A stretch of 64,000 bases of DNA, taken from Cenococcum geophilum 1.58 (lineage: Eukaryota > Ascomycota > Dothideomycetes > Gloniales > Gloniaceae). This document shows, piece by piece, positions 11,046 to 19,800 of this stretch. Numbering within the stretch: the stretch's first letter is position 1; every line of letters begins with the position of its first letter. The stretch is taken from the NCBI GenBank assembly GCA_001692895.1, contig KV748254.1, forward strand, positions 1 to 64,000, given 5' to 3'. The notes beneath the pieces were generated by a model that saw only the letters and a list, made by a program, of their open reading frames with translations, searched no databases and was not told where the DNA came from. The translations under genes and the position numbers were made by a program.

Positions 11046-12260
11046 AGGCTTGCCTATTATTATATAGGTAGAACAGGAATAGTCTTTAGATAAATATGCA
11101 GCTGTATAGTATCTCTGTAGGCCCTAGTAGAGCACCTATCTCCTATATAGCCAAATTTTTAGCAGCTCGTACACTGCGTAGTAGGAGAGGCTTTAAGGTA
11201 TTTTACTACCTTAGTAGGTTTCTTTAGTAGGGGCTACCTCCTTACGGAGAGCTCTTACTTCTTCGACTAGTCCTTTTAGGACATCTTTTGTCTCTTCTTT
11301 TCCTTTTATAAAGAGATTTTTTCCTACTAGGACACTACGTGTATAGTCCTCTAGCTGTTTAACTTATTCCTTTTTATCTTTTTCTTCTTTTTCTTTTAGC
11401 CCTTTATAGGCCTAGGTTAGGCTATCTAGAGCCTTTTATAGGTATTATTCTGGAGAAAGGGGAGAGAAAGATATACTAGGTTTTTTTTATATTTTTATAT
11501 CCATTATATTATACTACGTACAATACTGCGCATGCAGCCTCTAGGCTATAGCGCTATAGTTCTATATACATAAATCCTTCCTAGGCAGCTTAACATGTAC
11601 TAATAGCTAAGTGGACACTCCGGCCCGTTTTTAAATACTAGGGGAGTCCTAGCCTATTAGTGTTTTGTCCTAATATTTTGCTTACTATAGTCCAGTTTAT
11701 ACCAAGAAAATCACACGAAAATCCTGGCTCTTTTATCTATTTCTGCCGTATTCTGCCGTTCCTAGAGTAGAAAAAGCGCTCTAAAAGGTAGATTTTTAAC
11801 ATAGTTTTGCATATAAGAATAAGAGAAACCATATAGCTTACTAGCTTGAAAGTAGCTATCAATTACCCCATACAACTGTTTAATTCTATACCCTATTCCT
11901 TCTCCTTACTAAAGAAATAGGTAGGGAATTAGTAATTAGTAGGTACTCTCCCCAAAAGTAACCTACTAATCCTAGAATTTACGCTCTAGAAAACGGGGTA
12001 TTTTATAAGGGCGAACCCGTTACGTAAACCCACTCCCATAGGAAAAATTTTCACGAGGTTGTTCTATATATAGGGGTATAAACACCAATTCGCCTATACA
12101 CCTTTATATTTAACGTGCTAAGGTAACACGGGCCGGCCCCCTCCCCTTATCCCTACTATAGCTACCCTAGCAGTGCATCGTCTGCGGTACGCCTACGGTG
12201 CGCCTGCGGTACGCCTGCCGGTCCTCTATAGTTTGATTACCTATAGCGCGACAGCCGTTG
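11046..12260. other. RIP-degraded sequence with a Lys/Glu-rich coiled-coil relic on the minus strand
   Basis: A minus-strand frame from the ATG at 11504 down to about 11120 reads, ignoring TAA/TAG at former Gln codons, as a charged helical protein. It contains KGLKEKEEKDKKE, then GKEETKDVLKGLVEEVRALR. This resembles gag-like or LINE ORF1-like coiled-coil proteins in composition only, and I do not assign a family. The remainder (11,520-12,260) is unassigned. A TCTGCCGTATTCTGC word near 11,745 recurs inverted near 31,215, hinting at a shared repeat. Confidence 0.4.
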
Positions 12261-12263
12261 GAC

Positions 12264-12672
12264 CGGTTGTAGTAGAGGTCGTCTGCTCTGCCAGCAGACT
12301 GGTTTATAGAGGAGGGTCGGTCTGCCCTGCAGCAGACTGGTTGTAGAGGAGGTCGTCTGCCCTGCGGCAGACGGGTTGTAGAGGAGGTCGTCTGCCCTGC
12401 GGCAGACGGGTTGTAGAGGAGGTCGTCTGCCCTACAGCAGACGGGTTGTAGAGGAGGTCGTCTGCCCTACAGCAGACGGGGGTTGTAAGAGGAGGTCGTC
12501 TGCCCTGCAGCAGACGGGTTGTAGAGGAAGGTCGTCTGCCCTGCCGGCAGACTGGTTGTAGTGGAGGTCGTCTGCCCTGCGGCAGACGGGTTGTAGAGGA
12601 GGTCGTCTGCCCTGCGGCAGACTGGTTGTAGTGGAGGTCGTCTGCTCTCTGTGGGCAGACCGGTTGTGGTGG
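12264..12672. repeat. GC-rich 35-bp minisatellite with a hairpin in every unit
   Basis: About 11 copies of a 35-bp unit, GGTTGTAGAGGAGGTC followed by GTCTGCCCTGCGGCAGAC. Each unit holds a 7-bp inverted repeat (GTCTGCC / GGCAGAC) around CTGC. Copies are 85-100% alike with occasional one-base length changes. GC content is far above the surrounding AT-rich DNA and RIP damage is light. A shorter CCTGCGGTACGC-type repeat precedes it at 12180-12220. Confidence 0.9.
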
Positions 12673-13434
12673 AATCGTTGGTTGTGGTGGCTAGCGTCGT
12701 GGTGACGTGTCTTTAGGGGGTATACAACCGGCGGCGCCCTTGCGACGACGGACGGAGGAGCAAAGGGGAGGCGACGGACCGATATACTAGGTATACCAGC
12801 CGTAAAAGTTATTAGTTTGGTTGTCTTTTTTATAAGTTTTTGGTTTTCTTTTTTAGTAGAAGACTAAGAATATTCTCTTTTTTCTCCTATCGCAAATAGG
12901 CCAGGAGAAGGAGAAGGGCTAGAAAAAGTAAATGTAGATATAGACTCATTATCACTTATTTCTATAGGAGGTTTCTTTTTAGGCCTATTGGGCCTTGGCA
13001 TTTTGTGTCTTATAGGGGGGTTTTCCTAGTTTTTACTATCCTTATACCCTTTCTCCTTACTAATCCTACTAGAAGATTTCTAGGGAGATTAGGCTAAGAG
13101 GTAGTAGAGAAACTAGCCCCTATTTTATAGTTTTGGTATTAATAGTAGTAGTAGTAGTTTTAGTATTCCTGTCCGTGCCTCGCTTATAAGCTAGGGCCAC
13201 CCTTAGAAAAAAAATTCTATTAGGAAAAAGGGGTAAAACGATAAATAAATCCACCTCTAGCTCGCTAGGCAGTAGGAATTAGGTCTTAAAAGTAAGAAAA
13301 TCAATTGTTTTTAATAGTAAGATGGGTATGCGTAAGTTTTGGAGTGTGGTGCTACCTTTTAGTAAGGTTGTATGTGTGGTGCATTATGGACCTCTTTTAT
13401 AAATATAGTATTCTAAAACATCGCTAAAAGCATA
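12673..13434. other. Unassigned sequence with a possible minus-strand gene relic
   Basis: A minus-strand frame starts at an ATG at about 13002 and reads MPRPNRPKKKPPIEISDNES, then a Ser/Thr/Pro-rich stretch. It is open for only about 40 codons. It could be the start of a transposon ORF or a gene fragment; no domain is recognisable. The rest is low-complexity AT-rich DNA with short T- and A-runs. Confidence 0.3.
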
Positions 13435-13526
13435 GAATCTATTTAAAAAGCCTTTTAAGACCACCTTATTTAGATACTCTTTTATAAAAGAGTATTTAAA
13501 TAAAGTAAAGCAACTTACCAATTAAT
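13435..13526 (+). pseudogene. Copia-A gag fragment (left of Gypsy-1)
   Basis: Plus-strand gag sequence reading, with RIP stops ignored, LFKKPFKTTLFRYSFIKEY then LNKVKQLTNQ. It continues after Gypsy-1 at 29016 as VKQLTDQLKAKGIEML. It is the same family as the minus-strand Copia-A copies. The upstream part of the element is not recognisable. Confidence 0.7.
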
Positions 13527-13718
13527 TGTTACGGCACTATAACGCGTAACCTAGACAGGGAGCCTAGTTAGGGGTTCGGCTAAGGACTTGGCGCTATAAC
13601 GCGTATATATTACGTCTCTACCTCCTATATATACCTCTCCTCTTCTCCTTAGCTTATTATCTTCGTAATACAGCATTCTATAAGCTTTGGTTTAGAGGCA
13701 TTTATATAAGCCGTAACA
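13527..13718 (+). repeat. Gypsy-1 5' LTR
   Basis: 192 bp, TGTTACGGC...GCCGTAACA, with 9-bp terminal inverted repeats. It differs from the 3' LTR at about 17-18 positions, nearly all transitions. A 30-bp direct repeat (CTATACTGCCTGGGAAGGCC...) follows in the leader at 13736-13767 and 13832-13865. Confidence 0.92.
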
Positions 13719-13949
13719 TTATACTAAGCTCACCCTATACTGCCTGGGAAGGCCTTAATAATATCCCACCCTAAAAGAAACTTCGTTTGCAATAACGCGT
13801 TAACGCGCTATACTTAGACACTAAAACAACTCTATACTGCCTGGGAAGGCCCTTATAATATCCTACTCTATTAGCCAGATAGGACTAGACCTATACCCCC
13901 GGATTTAAAACTAAAGTATATAATACTAATAAACCTTAGGAAGCTAACG

Positions 13950-15205
13950 ATGGCACCTAAAGCGAGCTTATTTAAAAGAGCTGCCCCAACCTAAGAAGAA
14001 TACGAGATTTAATTAGGATCTGAAATTAAAGATAATAATATTATTATGGACGTATATAAATAGATTTATGCCCTAATAGTTAATTAGGAAGCTGACTATC
14101 TTTAAGCTTAAAGTATACAGGAGACCCTATAAGAGATCCTAAATAGCCTCGCGGCCCTATAAAGTAGCTTAGCTCCCCTTCTAGAAGTCCTAGTTATCCT
14201 ATTTACTTAACTAAATATAATATACTAAAGAGTATAAATATAATAATGAAGTAATTAAAGTCCGTTAAGCTTTTTAACCCCTAACCACTGTCTGACGGGA
14301 TAGACCTTACCTTTAAAAATTAGAGGATTTAAGTATAAGGAAAGCTCCGCGTTAACTATAATTATTTCCTTTCTAAAGAAGCCAAAATGCTCTACCTTTT
14401 TAGTTAAACTATAGGGGACGCCTAACGGCACCTCTAAGCCAAGTTTAAGGACGATTCCCCTATCGGATTTACATTTGTTAATAAAATGCTATAGTACCTA
14501 GCTGCTATCTATATTAACCTAAATAAAGTATAAAATGCCTAGCATAACTATAATCGCCTAATAATAAAACTAAACTAACCCTTTGCTAAATTTTAGACTT
14601 AATTCCTATACCTTATAGAAGATAGCTAAGTCCCCCTTAAAAATTACTAATTAGACCTATACGATAAACTAATAATTAGGCTGTAAGAGAAGATTATAGT
14701 AACCTTAGATAACCTACCGAACTATAAAAGACTTATAGCTTATTACCTCTTATTAGATTTAGAACTAAAGCGAATTAATACCTACCTTAATTGGTAGAAG
14801 TAACCCTAAAACCCGTTAACTACACCTATAGGAGCTAGAGTAGGAAGATAAGCTACTATAGTCCCTGCTCTAAAAGCGGTTACTACTATATATTTACAAG
14901 CCTCGCCTAACCCGCCGCGTACTACGCCCTTAACTAGCAATTACCGCAATACCCTAATTAACCCTGCTACGGTTATATACTATAACTACAATAAGGATAG
15001 TTACTTTGCCTTATCTTGCCTAAAGCTAAAGGATATAGGCGATATTAAGGAGATAGAGGAAGGAGAGACGTCCGACGAGTCGGGAAAAGAAGAACCCTAG
15101 GGAAAGACTCCCCCCTAGGGTACCCTATTAATCTTAAAGAGATTAATTTAAGTTAGTTAATAGGTAGAAAATACTTTATGGTTCTATATATAGTATATTA
15201 AAATA
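13950..15205 (+). pseudogene. Gypsy-1 gag (relic, first segment)
   Basis: The ATG at 13950 begins MAPKASLFKRAAPT, with stops at former Gln codons soon after. Further on, the gag core reads KLRVNYNYFLSKEAKMLY, GDA-RHL-AKFKDDSPIGFT and YINLNKV-NA-HNYNRL. This matches the capsid domain of fungal Ty3/gypsy Gag proteins. A degraded zinc-knuckle stretch (YNYNKDSYFALSC) is near 14,990. The frame is broken at 15,205 by LINE-2 and resumes at 22,201 with protease. Confidence 0.85.
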
Positions 15206-15574
15206 GATATAGTGTTAATATAATAATAATAATTCATTGCTTAACGTCCGATTCGGATCCCTATTAGGCCTACACAGACTACTCCTTATTTACATATGGG
15301 GAGAAAACTCTATTTAAGAAAAATAAGAAAACCCCATGATCTATCTCCCCGCCTTTTGGGACTCGCCTACTTAGCGCCTACGAGTTGCCTATGGTGCTTT
15401 ACTACCTTACTGTTTAACCTCCTTAGGAACCACTGCTACCGTAACAAGCTTACGGACGCGCTAGTATTACAAACTATTACTCTACTACTGTAGAGTTACT
15501 AGGGGGCACCTACTGCTCGCCCCCTTGCCTTTTATTATCATTTCCCTTGCAACCCAGAACTGATTTAGCACATT

Positions 15575-15850
15575 TTAACTAATAAGCCACTGGGTGACCG
15601 CCTTAAGGCCTTTTTGTGTTGAGAGCAGTGTATTATAGTTCTCTGTGCCAGCTGCTAAGAGCATTGTTTCTCGATTGGTGCGTAGGGGGCATAGCAGTAT
15701 TACGTGTTTTGGTGTCTGTCTTGGCCAGCCAGAATACATATGCATTGTAGAACTACTATACACAGCAAGTTTGCCTGAACTGCTTGCCCAGTTCCTTGCC
15801 ATGGTTAACGCAGCAGCTGGTGGACAAAGCCAGCTCCTACCCGTGTGCAC
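15575..15850 (-). pseudogene. LINE-2 C-terminal coding remnant
   Basis: An open minus-strand frame of 91 residues. It contains WPRQTPKHVILLCPLRTNRE and ends in GLKAVTQWLIS. The same tail is found, damaged, in LINE-1 (10,440-10,590), LINE-3 and LINE-4. In fungal Tad-like pol proteins such a tail follows RNase H. Here it is intact because this copy is little RIPed, but the polymerase upstream is gone, so it is a remnant. Confidence 0.65.
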
Positions 15851-16249
15851 CTGATTTGCTCCATAAGCCTATCCTTACAGCCTGCCCCTGCCTAAATAGA
15901 CCAACACGCGCATCCGTCCTTTCGGGCTATACAGACAGTGTCGTCGACAAGGTATTGATCCTTCCTCCGAGACAGGTCCACCAGGAGTTAGAGCCCAGTA
16001 AAGGGGTAAGGTTCCTGGAGTCGTCCGTCGCTGCCATTGTATACCACACCCCACAGCCATTGGCTGCTTCGCGTTACCTGTGACGCTCTCACGACGACAG
16101 GCCGACCGTGTCTTGCAGGCGTGGGCCCATAATAACTCAACGCCGCGCAGCTACCGTCCCTCAGCCGCCTACTAACCAAACTTGTTGTCCTCCCATCTTA
16201 ACCAATACCTGCATCTAAGTCCGTTCCAGCCTGCCTATACAGGTTCGTC

Positions 16250-16400
16250 CTAGCTCTTTCTTGGTCCGTTCCGGATTAACGTCGCCGCCTAGAGAAGGGT
16301 GCCCCCAGCTCTTTCTTGGTCCGTTCCAGATTAACGTCGCCGCCTAGAGAAAGGTTAACGCCGCTGCGTAGAAAGGGAGGATTAACGTCGCTAAATGTGG
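16250..16400. repeat. Tandem repeat (~56-bp unit) in the LINE-2 5' part
   Basis: AGCTCTTTCTTGGTCCGTTC followed by C(G/A)GATTAACGTCGCCGCCTAG occurs twice in full, and the GATTAACGTCGC part recurs further right up to 16,395. GC-rich and not RIPed. It lies just left of the Copia-B insertion. Confidence 0.8.
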
Positions 16401-16417
16401 TTGACGGTGTTGAGATT

Positions 16418-16623
16418 TGACGATGGTACTGGAGGAGTCCTCCACATGCGTTTCCTGCTTACATAAGCAGAGTCCCTTCTTGTTCGGTCTCCGCAGCAAC
16501 TACTTCGGTATCCGTAGTAGTCACCCCGGACCCCNTAGATATAGNCCTATATCAAGGCCTATATTCCTCGTAGTTAGATTCCATAGATTCATTCATTCAT
16601 TTATCCTCAGATCCAGTTCATCA
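16418..16623 (+). repeat. Copia-B 5' LTR
   Basis: 206 bp, TGACGATGGTACTGG...CAGTTCATCA, with two N bases at about 16536 and 16545. It contains TGCTTACATAAGCA, also present in the Copia-A LTR tail, and a symmetric TAGATATAG-CCTATATCAAGGCCTATAT segment. Confidence 0.95.
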
Positions 16624-16640
16624 GGTTATGAGCACTCGTT
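16624..16640 (+). promoter_or_regulatory. Copia-B primer-binding site (tRNA-iMet fragment type)
   Basis: GGTTATGAGC abuts the LTR end. Its complement, GCTCATAACC, is the anticodon-loop sequence of initiator tRNA-Met. The primer would be an internally cleaved tRNA, as known for Drosophila copia, rather than a mature tRNA 3' end. Confidence 0.7.
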
Positions 16641-16749
16641 GCTACCAAGCTGCGACGTCAGAAGATTGACACCTTACCACAGGTTGCATCAAGGGTTACC
16701 ACACCCGTGCTAGGTCATTCCTTACTGCTCTGCATCATTTCTTATTATC

Positions 16750-16807
16750 AAATCTACGCGTCAAGTTCGTGTATTTACGCGTCAAATCCTTTTATTTACG
16801 CGTCGCC
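16750..16807 (+). promoter_or_regulatory. Three 21-bp-spaced ACGCGT boxes just before the Copia-B start codon
   Basis: ACGCGTC occurs at 16756, 16777 and 16798, each 21 bp apart and preceded by TT or TCT. ACGCGT is the known core of the MCB element bound by the fungal MBF (Mbp1/Swi6-type) cell-cycle factor. Placement in the leader would make them downstream promoter elements. Function is inferred from the motif only. Confidence 0.45.
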
Positions 16808-19800
16808 ATGGGTAAAGATTATCCAGGCATTCAACGCCTCAAGAAAGACGGCTCAAATTGGCCCCAATATTGGACGCAGCTCAGCACGTACCTACGTGGT
16901 GAGGGCCTTTTGCACATCATTCGGGAAGATGCGGGCCCACCCCTCTACCCAAAGCTCCAGGAAGAGAAGCCTACGATATCTATCGATCGAGTACCAAAGG
17001 ACGCCGACAAGGAGGAGCGAGACGAGATCCTTGAGAGGTCTCAAATTATTGCAGATACCAATGATTCAATTCGCTCAGCCAACAAGGCACTCTCCTACGA
17101 GTACGATAAGGAGTTCAAACAGTACAGCAAGGAAGACGGCAAAGTCTGTTCAGTCATCCTTGGTACAATCGACAATGAGATCCTTACTGCCTTGGAACAC
17201 AAGCAGACGGCAAAGGACTACATTGATCACCTCAAGCAGACGTTCGAGGCCCGTGGCTTGATCCATGAGGCCAACGTATGGGAGACTTTTGTTAAGCTCC
17301 GTTTTCAATCAGACCAAGCGGTCACTACTTTCTCAAGCCGTTACCAAGAAGCGGTTCAAGGAGTCAAGCAGGTAAAGCTTGCCCTAGATGACAAGATCAT
17401 CAACTATCAATTTATCAACGCCGTCGACGAACACTTCCCTATGTGGGCTCAAATCCAACGTGATAAGATTCGCGACGGCCACACGATTACACTGGTCCAA
17501 TTGATCGCTGACCTCACCGACGAGGCTCGGCGAAAGGACTCACTCAAGAGCTTCGCCTCAGTCAATAAGCCACCAGGTGACTCCGGTCGAGGACGCGGCA
17601 ACAGCCGTGGTCGCGGCAATGGTCGAGGCAGAGGCGGGGGAGCCGGCCGTGGTGCCTCATCAGGCAATCAAGGCTCTGCCAAGGATGCTTTAAACAAGTG
17701 TGGATGGTGCAAGCTAGGTCATCCAGGTGGCGAGGACGATTGCTGGATGAAGCACCCCCACCTAAGGCCCGAATGGTGGAGACCTGGAGAGAGACGACCG
17801 CGCTCAGGTGACGGAGCAGCCTCAACGACTACCAATGAGGCCTCCAAGGGGACATCCAATCGCCCCTCTCAAGCTACCAATTCGGCAACCAGAGGGATCT
17901 TTGCTACGCAGGCCATTGGGCCAGCAGCTATGGCTTCAGGAACGAACATCAAGGACTCCTGGATAGCCGACAGTTGCTCGAATATTCACATAGGCAACGA
18001 CATCAGGAAGTTCGTGCAGTATGAGGAAATTGAACCTCTCCAAATCCAGACAGGAGGAGGCCTAATAAAGGCCATTGGCGTTGGATCAGTTGAGCTCACA
18101 GTCGCCCGAACTGACCACTCAGCCTATACAATTACATTCACCGAAGTGTATCACTGTCCTGACTTCTTTACAAATGTCGTCTCGCTCAATATTCTACGGG
18201 GGAAGGGCGCGTTCTTCGACGGTCTCCACAATACGATCAACTTCGTCAAAGACCGGGCGGAAATAGCCTACGTCCCATGCGTCAACGGACTCAATACGTT
18301 TATACTGGTAGACAACCCTACGGAGGTTCCTTTCGCAATGGCTCTGGCTACCGCACGATCGCGCCTCTATGAGAAAGGCGTGCTTGCCAAAGCTACTATG
18401 GAGACTTGGCACAAGAGACTACAACATCTTCCTCCTGACCAGATACGTCAACTGGCCAGAAGCACGAAGGGGATTGTGGTTACTGAGGACAAGCCATTTC
18501 ACTGCGAGGACTGTCACCTCGGAAAGGCCAAGAAGCAAATATCAAGACGCCCTCAACGACGTAGCAATCGCATATTTGAAAAGGTGCACGTCGATGTAGT
18601 TGGGCCATTAAAACACGAAGGTCTCCACGGTGAAAAGTACTGGGTACTATTCACTGATGACCGAACACGCTTTAGATGGATCTACTGTATATCGAATAGA
18701 GGCTCCGCGGCCTCTACCTTAAAGCAGTTCGTCCGTATGATCAAGACTCAAACAGGGATAACGATTGGCTGCTTCCGATTGGATGGAGCTGCTGAGTGGT
18801 TCAGTAAGGATATGACCGATTTCTTCAAGAACGAAGGCATAGTCACTGAGGCCTCTACCCCGTACACTGCACACCAAAATGGAATAGCAGAGAAGGCCAA
18901 CCACCTGGTTGAAGAAAGGGTTAGGGTGATGTTGATTGAGACTCAATTGCCACCAAAGCTCTGGCCCGAAGTCGCCAAGGCAGCTATACACGGGCTCAAT
19001 ATGTTGCCTACATCAGTTAATAAGGACAAAGCTCCGCCCGCTCAAGCAATGGCCCTCGCCCTAGGGGACACCGATTCTACAATCACGTACGCCAACTGGA
19101 AGATCTATGGCTGTCCCGCCTACGTCCACATTAATGAAAAAGACCCTCAGCGGCAGCGGGGTGATAAGTTCGTTGCAAGAGCTCAGAAAGGACGATTGGT
19201 TGGCTACGAAGGTTCACACATATATCGCGTCTATCTACCTCACAAGAACAGGGTCGTTCGATCAAGCAGCGTCACCTTTGACGAATCAGGAACCTTTCTT
19301 ACTACACCGATTAGTGAGGAAGAAGGTGGCGACGGTGATATCTGCTGGGTACCACTCGAGGAACTTCCTACCAACGACACTGCACCAGAGGTCTCTCAGT
19401 CACTGCGGGGAGAAGGCGAGGTCTCTCGGTCACCGCAGGAAGGAACTGAGGCTGCTCGGTCACTGCAGGAGGCAGACGAGGTCTCTCGGGCCTCGCAGTC
19501 GGGGGGTGACTCTCAGTCGGGGGGTGCCTCTGGCGATCACGATATCGCACCGCAGCCCAATCGACCTCCCCTCACTGACGACGAACAGGCAGGCCTTGAC
19601 CAGCAAGAGCTTCCTGATCTAGGAGGACACCTCCATCAGGAAGGGACTCCCCCAAGGGACATCTACCAGGAGGATCTGGAGCAGATTCTGCCTGAGTACT
19701 CGGATGACGAACCTGAACCTATGGCGAACACTCGTACACGGTCAAAGCCACGGCTTGACTATAGCGTACTCCATAGAACCGGAAGGAAGGAGCCGGCCAC

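Noticed and set aside
12264..12672. Regular palindromic repeats resembling a CRISPR array
   Set aside because: The units are directly joined with no unique spacers, in a fungal nuclear context; it is a minisatellite.
16769..16807. Earlier ATG for Copia-B Gag-Pol
   Set aside because: The extra 13 residues are the translated 21-bp repeat; the ATG at 16808 has a better context (GCCATGG). Kept as an alternative.
16707..17261. 184-codon frame and other alternate frames over Copia-B
   Set aside because: They overlap the long Gag-Pol frame in other phases and have no domain content.
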